64,000 nt of DNA from Sphingomonas crusticola (lineage in GTDB: Bacteria; Pseudomonadota; Alphaproteobacteria; Sphingomonadales; Sphingomonadaceae): assembly GCF_003391115.1 (NCBI RefSeq), contig NZ_QTJP01000001.1, positions 3,060,501 to 3,124,500 on the forward strand. Direction: 5' to 3'. This document shows positions 43,239 through 52,243 of this stretch, in pieces (positions within the stretch are counted from its first letter, which is position 1; every line of letters begins with the position of its first letter). A program made the translations under genes and the position numbers. The notes below the pieces were generated by a model that was not told the DNA's origin, did not search any database, and saw nothing but the letters and a program-made list of their open reading frames with translations.

Positions 43239-44560
43239 TCCGGCAGGCGCGCCTTACGGGCAATAAGGCCGACCATCGTCCGCCTCGCGACGCCGTGTTT
43301 CGCGCCGTCTGCGAGGATGGCGTCGGCAGTGCTGAACTTGAATTGGGCGACCTCGTGGCCGCGCGACACCAGCACCAGCCCGAGGCGCTCTACGTCATTC
43401 TGCTGCAGAAGGACGCGCTCGCTGGACGGCGTCGAGCGGCCGCCAGGCGCGAGATCATAGCTCATCGTATGCACGGCAAGTCCGCCCGGTCGCAGACAGC
43501 GCATCGCATTCTCGACGAATTGCGCCGCCGCGGCGACCGAATAAAGGCGCTCGTTGGCATGGGAAGACCAGAGGAAATCGAAATTGACCAAGTCCTCCGG
43601 TATATTTCGCCAGGAGGCGATGCGCGCTATGATGTTTTCCTCGAACGCCCGTTCGTCGCAGGGGGCGCGCCCCCGCAAGTCTTGCTTTAACGTATCGGGA
43701 TTGAGCGGATAGCCGGGACGCGCCGGAAATGCCGCGACCACCCGAGTTTGCATCGCTGCGAGTGCCGCCGGGACGCCGCTTGGCGAAGGCTCGAAGCCAA
43801 GACCAACCGCACCATGCTCCAGCATTCCATACCGGCGCAGCACCTGGAGCGTGTAGACCTTCCGCCAATGCTCGACCCCCGCCTTTCCCTGGGGGCGTAG
43901 CCGCGACATCCATCCGCCCGCGATCGACTCGCGCAATTGCCCGGTGGTGGCGATCTGCGACACTGGGTTCGCGAGCGTGGGAACATCCGTTGACAGCAGG
44001 CTCGGCGCCGGCGTCAGCGGAGTCTTGCCATAAGCGGTGCCGCGCGCCTCGGCGCCTTGCGCCGGGCGCTGGGTCGGATCCGCAGGCCGGTCGAGCGTGA
44101 CAGTGACGCCTGTCGCCGCCGCGTCGGTGTCGCCGGAAATGATCGCCAGCAGTCCGAATACGACATCGTGATAGCCTTCGAAGCTGATCGCGATCTCGCC
44201 GCCCAGATGAGCAAGTCGATTGAGCGCCACCCGCTGGCTGTTCACCATGCGCGAGCGCCCGCCCGGTTCCATCGGCAGCATGTGCACGCGCAGTACGAGC
44301 GTGCCGCTTTTGGCCGTCAGGCCGTGGAACTGCACATGGAAGATCGCCTTGCCCGCCGCGGCTTCCACGTAAGGGGTGTGGAAGACATATTCAGGGGTAG
44401 GAGCCGGTCCCGTCCCGCCAAGCCCGGCGATGCGGCTGACCGCGCCGGGATGGAAGGCGAAAGGATCGAGCTCCAGCGCTCCAGGCGCCTGACTCTCCGC
44501 GATGTTGGTGTCGAGCAAGGCTTCGGAATCCGCCTGTGTGTTTCGCCGTGCAATCCCCAA
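43235..44560 (-). CDS. Two-domain methyltransferase-like protein
   Basis: A 441-residue protein. The N-terminal 150 residues look like a beta-sandwich (FHVQFHGLTAKSGTLVLRVHML, EIAISFEGYHDVVFGLLAIIS). The C-terminal domain is a paralogue of the neighbouring gene: GLGFEPSPSGVPAALAAMQ, FDFLWSSHANERLYSVAAAAQF, RCLRPGGLAVHTMSYDLAPGG. Glycine motif I is degenerate (EPSPSG), as in its neighbour's family. Start is TTG at 44560 with a weak ribosome site. The convergent paralogue pair suggests a linked role, perhaps surface polysaccharide methylation. Confidence 0.78.
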   Translation of the reverse strand: MGIARRNTQADSEALLDTNIAESQAPGALELDPFAFHPGAVSRIAGLGGTGPAPTPEYVFHTPYVEAAAGKAIFHVQFHGLTAKSGTLVLRVHMLPMEPGGRSRMVNSQRVALNRLAHLGGEIAISFEGYHDVVFGLLAIISGDTDAAATGVTVTLDRPADPTQRPAQGAEARGTAYGKTPLTPAPSLLSTDVPTLANPVSQIATTGQLRESIAGGWMSRLRPQGKAGVEHWRKVYTLQVLRRYGMLEHGAVGLGFEPSPSGVPAALAAMQTRVVAAFPARPGYPLNPDTLKQDLRGRAPCDERAFEENIIARIASWRNIPEDLVNFDFLWSSHANERLYSVAAAAQFVENAMRCLRPGGLAVHTMSYDLAPGGRSTPSSERVLLQQNDVERLGLVLVSRGHEVAQFKFSTADAILADGAKHGVARRTMVGLIARKARLPD

Positions 44561-44663
44561 GGGAAGCCTAGCCTTTATCTGTCTGGCGACGTGAATACGC
44601 GGCCGAGGAGCTTGTTCCCGCTATAGGCGTGGACGCGGAGGCAGGCAACCAAGCATGGCGCGG

Positions 44664-47225
44664 TCACAGGTCGGGTAGCCGCTGATCGGCGCGCCCCCAA
44701 TCCTTGAGCTCGCGCGACGCCGCACGTTTCAGCAAAGTCTCTCCGTCGGCGATGGTAAAATGGTATGCGGCCTGGATATCCTCAAGCTCGTCCCAGGTGA
44801 TCGGCGCCGCCACCGGCGCGTTCGGTCGCGCACGGGCGGTATAAGGCAAGACCGCGGTCGCGCCGCGCTGATTGCGCAACCAGTCGAGGAAGATGCGGCC
44901 GCGCCGCTCGACCTTCTTCATATTGGCGGTGAAGCGTTCTGGATGTGCCTGCGAGATCGCCTTGGAGAAGCGGCTGGCGAAATCCTTGACCGCGACCCAG
45001 TCGCGGCTGGCGTCGAGCGGCGCCACGACGTGGACGCCCTTTCCGCCCGACAATAAGGGCCACGTTGCCAGCCCGATCTCGCCGAGCACGTCGCGCAGCT
45101 GGAATGCCGCCTTCTTCACCTCTTCGAAACCGAGGCCCTCGTCCGGATCGAGGTCAAACACAAGGCGGTCCGGCATTTCGACATTGGCAACCTTCGAGCC
45201 CCAGCCGTGGAACTCGATCGCGCCCATCTGCACGCAAGTCAGGATGCCGCGCGCGTCGTCGAGATAAAGATAGGGCTCGTCGTGCCCGTCCTTCTCGCGG
45301 ATCGGGACATGCCTGACGGCGTCGCCGAAGCTGCCGGCGTCATGCTTCTGGAAGAAGCAAGCCTTGGCGCGGCCCTGCGGACAGCGCACGAGGCTGACGG
45401 GACGATCGGCCAGCCATTCCAGGATCGGGCTGGCCATCAATGCATAATAATCGGCGAGCTGACCCTTGGTGATGCCGCTTTCGGGATAGATTACGCGACC
45501 CGGGTTGGTGATCGTTACCCCCGCATGATCGGGCACGGTCGGCTTGGCCTTCGCTGCTGGTTTTGACGTGCCTTTGGCCGGGTGCGTCTCCTCGAGCGTA
45601 GCTGGCAACTCGCGCACGACATCCTGTTCAGGTTTGTCCTCGCGCAATGCGATGAAGCTCGGGTGGCGGAGCACCCCCTCGTCGGTCCATTCGGTGAACG
45701 CGATCTCGGCCACGAGCTTGGGCTTGATCCAGTGCGCACCGCGCACGGCCGCCCGCGGCGCCTTGACCGTCGGTTCCTTCTGCTCGAGCGGCGCCATCTT
45801 CGCCATCAATTCGTCGATCATCGCCATGCCGAAGCCGGTGCCGGCCTTGCCCGCGTAACGCAGCTCGCCGTTTTCGTGCAGTCCAAGCAGCAGGGAGCGG
45901 AACCCGCGCCCCTTGTCGGAGGGCGTCCAGCCGACGATCACCAGTTCCTGGCGGTGAAGGCACTTAACCTTGAGCCAGCTCTGCGTGCGGCGCCCGCGAT
46001 AGGGCGCGTCGGCCCGCTTCGAGACGACACCTTCCAAGCCCTGCTGGCACAGGCTGTCGAACAACTTCTCGCCATTGCCGAGAACATGGTCCGAATATTG
46101 GATCGGTGTCGGTGCGTCGATCAGATAGGCCTTGAGCCGTTCCTTGCGATCTAGGTTCGGCAGGCCGGTCAAATCCTCGCCGTCGAGCGCCAGAAGGTCG
46201 AACGCAAAATAAGCGTAGGTTCCGGTGCCTTCCTTGAGGCTGGCCTGCAGGGCCTGGAAGCTCGGCCTGCCATTGGCGTCGAGCGCGACGACTTCGCCGT
46301 CAATAAGCGCCGACCCAGGCAGCTTGGCAGCGCCGGCGACGACGGCGGTGAACCGATCCGACCAGTCGAGCCCGGTCCGGGTGTACGCCCTGGCCTTGCC
46401 CCCGCCGACCGCCACCAGGGTGCGGTAGCCGTCATATTTGATCTCGTGCAGCCAGCCCGTGCCCGACGGCACATGATCGACCAAGGTAGCGAGCTGCGGT
46501 GCCTGAAAGGGCGGTATCTTACCGGCGGCGCGCTTGGCCGGCTTGCGCTCGACCGGTTTGGGCGGGGCCGTCGCCGCCTCCGGCTGGCCGCCATCCGCAC
46601 GATTGGATTGCCACTCGCTTTTGCCACCCTTGCCGCTGGCAATCTCAGTCATCGTGCGGCCGGTGGCGACACTGGTCAGCGCACGATCGACAAGATCCCC
46701 GCTGCCTCCGGCATATTCGTCCTGGATCTTGCGCAGCAGCCAATTCTCCGTCTTCTCGTTGCCGCGCGGCTTGAGCCGGATCATAAGCCAGTCGCCCTTC
46801 ATCCGCTCGCCTTGCAGCGTGAAGTGGAGATGGCCCTCCTCGATCGTCTTGCGCGGATCCTTGCCCGGATGCGGGATCCAGATGCCGCGGTCCCACAGCA
46901 TCACGGTGCCGCCGCCATATTGACCCTTCGGAATGGTGCCTTCGAACGTGGCATAAGCGAGCGGATGATCCTCGGTCCGCACCGCGAGCCGTTTGTCGTC
47001 GGGGTTGAGCGAGGGGCCGCGCGTCACGGCCCAGCTTTTGAGCACGCCGTCCAGCTCCAGCCGGAAATCCCAGTGGAGCCGGGTCGCATCATGCTTCTGT
47101 ACCATGAAAATGTTGCGACCGGTGCTTTCCGCGATGCCGGCCGGCTCAGCGGTCTGCTTAAAGTCCCGCTTGGCATTGTACTTAGCGAGCAGGTCGGCGG
47201 CTGCCTTGATCGCGCGTTTGGCCAT
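44664..47225 (-). CDS. ligD: ATP-dependent DNA ligase LigD (NHEJ)
   Basis: An 853-residue three-domain enzyme. Phosphoesterase domain at about 40-170 (KHDATRLHWDFRLELDG, TEDHPLAYATFEG). Ligase domain at about 240-520, with nucleotidyl-lysine 263 in EIKYDGYR and GVVSKRADAPYRG. Primase-polymerase at about 560-850 (ESGITKGQLADYYALMA, VFDLDPDEGLGFEEV, LSGGKGVHVVAPL). Order PE-ligase-POL is usual for alphaproteobacteria. It repairs double-strand breaks with Ku. Start ATG at 47225 overlaps the ku stop (TGATG). Confidence 0.96.
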   Translation of the reverse strand: MAKRAIKAAADLLAKYNAKRDFKQTAEPAGIAESTGRNIFMVQKHDATRLHWDFRLELDGVLKSWAVTRGPSLNPDDKRLAVRTEDHPLAYATFEGTIPKGQYGGGTVMLWDRGIWIPHPGKDPRKTIEEGHLHFTLQGERMKGDWLMIRLKPRGNEKTENWLLRKIQDEYAGGSGDLVDRALTSVATGRTMTEIASGKGGKSEWQSNRADGGQPEAATAPPKPVERKPAKRAAGKIPPFQAPQLATLVDHVPSGTGWLHEIKYDGYRTLVAVGGGKARAYTRTGLDWSDRFTAVVAGAAKLPGSALIDGEVVALDANGRPSFQALQASLKEGTGTYAYFAFDLLALDGEDLTGLPNLDRKERLKAYLIDAPTPIQYSDHVLGNGEKLFDSLCQQGLEGVVSKRADAPYRGRRTQSWLKVKCLHRQELVIVGWTPSDKGRGFRSLLLGLHENGELRYAGKAGTGFGMAMIDELMAKMAPLEQKEPTVKAPRAAVRGAHWIKPKLVAEIAFTEWTDEGVLRHPSFIALREDKPEQDVVRELPATLEETHPAKGTSKPAAKAKPTVPDHAGVTITNPGRVIYPESGITKGQLADYYALMASPILEWLADRPVSLVRCPQGRAKACFFQKHDAGSFGDAVRHVPIREKDGHDEPYLYLDDARGILTCVQMGAIEFHGWGSKVANVEMPDRLVFDLDPDEGLGFEEVKKAAFQLRDVLGEIGLATWPLLSGGKGVHVVAPLDASRDWVAVKDFASRFSKAISQAHPERFTANMKKVERRGRIFLDWLRNQRGATAVLPYTARARPNAPVAAPITWDELEDIQAAYHFTIADGETLLKRAASRELKDWGRADQRLPDL

Positions 47226-48139
47226 CAGGCGCGCTTCCGGGCTGGCGCCTTCCTGGCGGGGGCGTCGTCATCCTTTGCCGCCGCCTTCTTCGCCGCCGAA
47301 GCTTTGGCGGGCGCTTTAGCCGGTTTGGTCTTCACACCACTGTCGTTGGCGGCGCTGGGCTTTTCTAGGCTGCGCTTCAGCGCCGCCATCAGATCGACGA
47401 CGTTGGACCCGCGCGACTGGGCGGGCTCCTCTTCTTCGGTCTCGATCGTCTTGCCCTTGCGCTTTCGTTCGATCAGCTCCTTGAGCGCGTCGATATAGCG
47501 ATCGTGATAATCGTCGGCGTGGAAGCGCGCTGTCTTCTTGTCGATCAGGCTGGTGGCAAGATCCAGCAGATCCTCGTCCGGCTTGGTCTCAGCGATGTCG
47601 CGGAAATAAGAGGCCGCCTTGTTGACTTCGTCCGCGTAACGCAACGTCTCCAGCACCATGCCGCGACCGCAGGGCTTGAGGCTGACCACATATTCGCGGC
47701 CACGCAACGCGAGTTGGCCGAGCCCAACCTTCTTCGCCTTACGCAGCGCCTCGCGCAGCACGACGAACGCCTCCTCGGCGAGATCGTCGGCCGGCACGAC
47801 GAAATAGGGTTTGTCATAATAGATGGCATCGATCTCGCTCGCATCGACGAACTGCGTGAGCTCGAGCGTCTTCTTGCTCTCCAGTTTGACCGCCTCGATC
47901 TCCTCATCGCTGATCAGGACATATTTGCCCTTTTCATATTGGAAGCCTTTGACGATCTCCTCGGGATCGACCGGCCCGATCCCCGGCGCGACCTTCTCAT
48001 ATTTGATGCGCTTGCCCGACGGCTCGTGGATCTGGTTGAAGGCAACTGTGGCACCGCTCTTGGTGGCCGAATAAATTTCGACTGGGATCGATACCAGGGC
48101 GAGCCTGATCTGCCCCTGCCAATAGGCGCGCGCTGCCAT
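47225..48139 (-). CDS. ku: Non-homologous end joining protein Ku
   Basis: A 304-residue bacterial Ku. Core beta-barrel begins ARAYWQGQIRLALVSIPVEIYSAT with EKVAPGIGPVDPEEIVKGFQYEKGKYV (in two parts) and GRGMVLETLRYADEV. A Lys/Ala-rich C-terminal tail (about residues 265-304) is of the type that binds DNA and LigD. Binds DNA ends as a homodimer. Directly upstream of and coupled to ligD, forming the two-gene NHEJ unit. Confidence 0.96.
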   Translation of the reverse strand: MAARAYWQGQIRLALVSIPVEIYSATKSGATVAFNQIHEPSGKRIKYEKVAPGIGPVDPEEIVKGFQYEKGKYVLISDEEIEAVKLESKKTLELTQFVDASEIDAIYYDKPYFVVPADDLAEEAFVVLREALRKAKKVGLGQLALRGREYVVSLKPCGRGMVLETLRYADEVNKAASYFRDIAETKPDEDLLDLATSLIDKKTARFHADDYHDRYIDALKELIERKRKGKTIETEEEEPAQSRGSNVVDLMAALKRSLEKPSAANDSGVKTKPAKAPAKASAAKKAAAKDDDAPARKAPARKRA

Positions 48140-48263
48140 TGCTTCGTCCCTTATCGTTACGAGGCCGATTCAAAGCGCGAGGCGGGCGGGGGTTCCAAGC
48201 TGCTACATTTCCCAAAGCCTTAACCAGCAGGCCCGATTGGCAGCGACCGCGAGAATAGTCGGG

Positions 48264-48809
48264 CTAGACTCGTTCCAGCGGCTGGTGGGGCAGGGGCGGC
48301 AGGTGAACGTCTACCAGATCCCCAACTCGAACCGTGCCGCCAGTCTGCACGACCGCCATGATCCCGGCCTTCCGGATCAGCTCGTTATTCGGGCCCCGGC
48401 CGAGTACCGCTGCAAGCAAGCCGGGTTGGAAGCGCTCGATTTGCGCACAGGGGTTTCGTAGCCCCGTCACCTTAAGCACCGCCGCCTCACCGACGCGAAG
48501 TAAGGTGCCTTGCGGCATTGAAAGCAGGTCGAGCCCCGAGGTGGTGATATTTTCCCCAAGATCGGCAGGGGCGATTTTGAAACCTTTCGTCTCGAGTTCG
48601 CCCAACAGCTCGGAAGGAATCAAATGCACTTGGCGTAAATTGGGCTGCGTCGGATCCGCAGCGACCCGCGAGCGGTGCTTGACCGTGACCCCCGCATGCG
48701 CATCTCCCGCCACCCCCAGCCCGGCAACCAGCTGGATCTCGGGCGCGCGTTGCTTCGAGAAAGCGTGGCTAGGATCGCTGGCGACGGCAATGACCCGACC
48801 GTTCATCAT
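48264..48809 (-). CDS. MOSC domain-containing protein
   Basis: About 181 residues. RQVHLIPSELLGELETKGFKI, APADLGENITTSGLDLLSMPQGT, LKVTGLRNPCAQIERFQPGL (in parts) form the MOSC fold with its conserved Cys (NPCAQI), shared with molybdenum cofactor sulfurases and YiiM. It may carry sulfur or hydroxylamine-reducing activity; uncertain. GTG 48815, ATG 48809 and ATG 48806 are all possible starts; a GAGAG site favours 48809. Confidence 0.88.
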   Translation of the reverse strand: MMNGRVIAVASDPSHAFSKQRAPEIQLVAGLGVAGDAHAGVTVKHRSRVAADPTQPNLRQVHLIPSELLGELETKGFKIAPADLGENITTSGLDLLSMPQGTLLRVGEAAVLKVTGLRNPCAQIERFQPGLLAAVLGRGPNNELIRKAGIMAVVQTGGTVRVGDLVDVHLPPLPHQPLERV

Positions 48810-48870
48810 CTTCACTCTCTACGGCGATAATCAGTAGTGCGGCATCTCGAAGTTTCGACTGCCGGCAACT

Positions 48871-49764
48871 CTACTCCACCCAGTCGAGCCCAATGTCCTT
48901 GTAGAGATCGCGGTCCTCTTCCCAGCGCGGGTTCACCTTCACGTGCAGGAAGAGATGGACCTTCTGACCGGTGATGCGCGTCAGCTCCTCGCGCGCTTTC
49001 TGGCCAATTTCCTTCAGGCGTGCGCCGCGATGGCCCAGGATGATCGCGCGCTGCGTGTCGCGTGCGACCAGGATTTGCTGATGGATCGCGACGGACCCAT
49101 CCTTCTTTTCCTCATATTTCTCGGTTTCGACCGCACTGTCGTACGGCAATTCGGCGCGCAGCTGGAGGTAAAGCTGTTCGCGCGTGACCTCGGCGGCGAG
49201 CATCCGTTCCGACGCATCGGAGACCTGATCCTCAGGGAAGTGCCAGGGGCCTTCGGGCACTCGCTTGGCGAGCTCGGCCTTGAGCTGGGGTATGCCGTCA
49301 CCCGAAAGAGCGGATACGAAGTAGATCGCTTCGGGGTCCAGCATCGCCTGCAGCTCGGCGGCCAGCCCCAGCATCGGCTCCTTGTCGGCGACATCAACCT
49401 TGTTGAGGATGACGATCTTGGGCTCGGCGCGCGCCGCGACGGCATCGACAACCGCGCGAGCCGGGCTGTTGAAGCGGCCTTTGGCATCGATCACGAGTGC
49501 GATCAGGTCCGCGCCGTCAGCGCCACTCCACGCGGCAGCCACCATTGCCCGGTCCAGTCGGCGACGGGGATCGAAGATGCCCGGCGTGTCGACCAGCAGC
49601 AGCTGCGATTCGCCTTCGATCGCGATCCCGAGGAGGCGCGCGCGGGTGGTCTGCGCCTTCGGGCTTACGATCGCCACCTTTTGCCCGACCAGCGCATTGA
49701 CCAGGGTCGATTTGCCGGCGTTAGGCGCGCCGACGACGGCGATCAGGCCACAATGCTGGCTCAT
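48871..49764 (-). CDS. era: GTPase Era
   Basis: A 297-residue protein. G1 VGAPNAGKSTLVNAL, effector TTRARLLG, G3 LLVDTPGIFD, G4 ILNKVDVAD, then a C-terminal KH domain (AIILGHRGARLKEIGQKARE, KVHLFLHVKVNPRW) that binds 16S rRNA 3' end. ATG at 49764 shares ATGA with the rnc stop. Acts in 30S assembly. Confidence 0.96.
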   Translation of the reverse strand: MSQHCGLIAVVGAPNAGKSTLVNALVGQKVAIVSPKAQTTRARLLGIAIEGESQLLLVDTPGIFDPRRRLDRAMVAAAWSGADGADLIALVIDAKGRFNSPARAVVDAVAARAEPKIVILNKVDVADKEPMLGLAAELQAMLDPEAIYFVSALSGDGIPQLKAELAKRVPEGPWHFPEDQVSDASERMLAAEVTREQLYLQLRAELPYDSAVETEKYEEKKDGSVAIHQQILVARDTQRAIILGHRGARLKEIGQKAREELTRITGQKVHLFLHVKVNPRWEEDRDLYKDIGLDWVE

Positions 49765-50438
49765 GCGAGCTTCTCCAATAGGGCCGATGCGGCTGCCGTC
49801 TCGGCGTCCTGCTTGGACGTGCCTTCGGCGGTGGCACTGCCACCTCTTTTTCCGCCAACCTCGACCTGAACGGTGAACGATGGCGCGTGGTGTGGGCCGG
49901 ACTGGCCGACCAACGTATAAACTGGCGGGCGGCACTGCCGTGCGGCCGCCCATTCCTGCAGCGCCGACTTGGGGTGCTTGGGGGCGGCGGCGCTGCGGTC
50001 GAGCTTGCCCTCCCATATGCGGCGGACGAAGGCCGAGGCGCCATCCAACCCGGCCTCCAGATACAGCGCCCCGATGAGAGCCTCGACCGCATCGCCGACA
50101 ACATTGTCGCTCATTTGCGCGCCGTCATCGCGCGCCTGCTTGCCGAGGATCAAATGGGCCGGCACGTTAAGCTCGCGACCGATCTCGGCGCAAACCTCGC
50201 CGCTGACGACCGCATTGAGGCGCGCCGACAGCTTGCCCTCCGGATCATCCGGGAACAACGTGTAGAGCCAGGTGGCGATAGACAGGCCAAGCACGCGATC
50301 GCCCAGGAATTCGAGCCGTTGATAGCTTGGCCCCCCCTGGCTGCCATGGGTGAGCGCGCGGCGAAAAAGGACAATATCGCGCGGCTGATGGCCGAGCGCG
50401 TCGTGGATCCATGCGGCAAGGGCGGTGTCTGGCGTCAT
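49761..50438 (-). CDS. rnc: Ribonuclease III
   Basis: A 225-residue enzyme. Signature RLEFLGDRVLGLSIATWLY carries the catalytic acids, DNVVGDAVEALIGALYLEAG the second metal site. C-terminal dsRNA-binding domain (PKSALQEWAAARQ, GTSKQDAETAAASALLEKL). It processes rRNA and dsRNA. Coupled to era, a widespread gene order; lepB is not seen upstream, where the strand diverges to the ThDP enzyme. Confidence 0.95.
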   Translation of the reverse strand: MTPDTALAAWIHDALGHQPRDIVLFRRALTHGSQGGPSYQRLEFLGDRVLGLSIATWLYTLFPDDPEGKLSARLNAVVSGEVCAEIGRELNVPAHLILGKQARDDGAQMSDNVVGDAVEALIGALYLEAGLDGASAFVRRIWEGKLDRSAAAPKHPKSALQEWAAARQCRPPVYTLVGQSGPHHAPSFTVQVEVGGKRGGSATAEGTSKQDAETAAASALLEKLA

Positions 50439-50533
50439 TGCGACACGCCTTAGCCGAGGCGGCGCCCGCGTCCAATTCCCGGCGGAGCGCTTCTTTGCGC
50501 GCCGCGTTCAGGCGACCATCCAGCGGAGTAGAG

Positions 50534-52240
50534 ATGATGGCGCAGACTGTGGCGGAACTGCTTGTCGACACGCTTGCCAAGATTGGTGTGACACAGATTT
50601 TCGGGATCGTGGGCGATGCGCTCAATCCGTTCACCGATGCGCTGCGCCGCGATGGACGGATCGAGTGGATCGGCGTTCGCCACGAGGAAGGCGCGGCCCT
50701 GGCGGCGGCCGGTCAAGCCAAGCTGACCGGCCGGCTCGCGGTGTGTTGCGGCACGACTGGGCCCGGCGGCAATCATCTCATTCCCGGCCTCTACGAGGCG
50801 CGCAAGGATCATGCGCCCGTGCTCGCGATTTCCGGCAACGTGTCGAGCGAGCAGCGCGGAACCGACTATCTGCAGGAGGACGATCCGGTTGCTCTGTTCA
50901 ACGATGTCGCGGTCTATTCGCAGCTGCTCGCCAGTCCTGCGCAGGCCCCAGCGGTGTTTCACCAGGCGATCGCGGAGGCTTATGGGGCGCGTGGGGTCGC
51001 CCACATCTCGGTGCCGCCCGACGTGTTCGCTGCCAAGGCGCCGGGCCCGGTGCCAAGCCTCGCTACTCTGCGCGAACGACCCGAAGTCGCGCCGGCGGCT
51101 GCCGACATCGATGCGACGCTGGCGATAATCGCCGCGGCCGAAACGGTAGCCATATTCTGCGGCAACGGATGTCATGGGGCTAAGGCCGAATTGGCCGCCT
51201 TGTCGGATCGCCTCCATGCACCGCTGATGCACACGTACCGCGGCAAGGATATCATGGCCTATGATTACCCGCGCTGGATCGGCGGCGTCGGCCTGATCGG
51301 CGGTCGGCCGGGTGTAGACGCGCTCCACAATGCCGATCTGATGCTGATGCTCGGCACGGATTATCCCTATTCCGATTTCCTGCCCAAGAAGGGCAGAGTC
51401 GTGCAGATCGACGAGCGGGCGTTTGCGCTCGGTCGGCGGACACCGATCGCGCTGGGTGTGGTGGGGTCGGTCCGCCCGGCGCTGCAGATGCTGCTCGAAC
51501 GCCTGCCGCAGCGCGGCGACCGCGCCTTTTTCGACAGGGTGGCCGCCGATCGTGCCGACTGGAACGCGATGCTCGACAGGAAGGCCGATCCCCCGCGCAG
51601 CAAGGACCTGATCCATCCGCAGGCGGTCGCGCGGCTGGTGAGCGATTATGCGAACGACGACGCGGTATTCGTCACCGACACGGGCGAAGTGACGTTATGG
51701 GCCGCTAATTGGACCCGCCAGCGCGGTACCCAGCGCATTTCCGGTTCGTTCAACAATGCCGCCGTCGGCACAGGGCTCGGTATTGCCAATGGCATCCAGG
51801 CGCTGGACCGCAACCGGCAGGTAATCCTTCATGTCGGTGACGGCGGCATGGTAATGTTGCTCGGCGAGTTCATGACGGCGGTCGAGCACAAGTTGCCGAT
51901 CAAGGCAGTGGTTTACGACAATGCCGGCTGGGGTCTTGTCCATCTGGAAATGGAGGGCGCGGGTAATCCAGCCACCAAGGGTTCGACCTTTGCCAATCCC
52001 GATTTTGCGGCCCTTGCCCGTGCCTGCGGCGCGCAGGGGTTCGTCGCCCGCGATCCCGCAAGGCTTGAGGAAAGCGTGCGCGGCTTCCTTGCCGCGCCCG
52101 GACCGGCGATCCTGCACGCGGTGGTTGATGCCGCCGAAATCCCGACGATGCCGCATATCGAGGTCGGCCAGGCGTGGAAGTTCGGGATCGCCAAGGCGAA
52201 GGAAACATGGGCGCATCTGACCGGCAGCGAGGTAGCGTGA
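50534..52240 (+). CDS. Thiamine diphosphate enzyme, PoxB-like pyruvate dehydrogenase/oxidase type
   Basis: A 568-residue ThDP enzyme. N-terminal PYR domain with the catalytic Glu in VRHEEGAALAAAG and CCGTTGPGGNHLIPGLYEA. Central domain with MLMLGTDYPYSDFLP. PP domain with VGDGGMVMLLGEFMTAVEH and YDNAGWG, the Mg-ThDP motif. Closest in style to PoxB, which decarboxylates pyruvate to acetate at the membrane; the C-terminal membrane helix of E. coli PoxB is not evident. ATG at 50534 (or 50537) follows CGGAG. Divergent from rnc. Confidence 0.88.
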   Translation: MMAQTVAELLVDTLAKIGVTQIFGIVGDALNPFTDALRRDGRIEWIGVRHEEGAALAAAGQAKLTGRLAVCCGTTGPGGNHLIPGLYEARKDHAPVLAISGNVSSEQRGTDYLQEDDPVALFNDVAVYSQLLASPAQAPAVFHQAIAEAYGARGVAHISVPPDVFAAKAPGPVPSLATLRERPEVAPAAADIDATLAIIAAAETVAIFCGNGCHGAKAELAALSDRLHAPLMHTYRGKDIMAYDYPRWIGGVGLIGGRPGVDALHNADLMLMLGTDYPYSDFLPKKGRVVQIDERAFALGRRTPIALGVVGSVRPALQMLLERLPQRGDRAFFDRVAADRADWNAMLDRKADPPRSKDLIHPQAVARLVSDYANDDAVFVTDTGEVTLWAANWTRQRGTQRISGSFNNAAVGTGLGIANGIQALDRNRQVILHVGDGGMVMLLGEFMTAVEHKLPIKAVVYDNAGWGLVHLEMEGAGNPATKGSTFANPDFAALARACGAQGFVARDPARLEESVRGFLAAPGPAILHAVVDAAEIPTMPHIEVGQAWKFGIAKAKETWAHLTGSEVA

Positions 52241-52243
52241 TGG

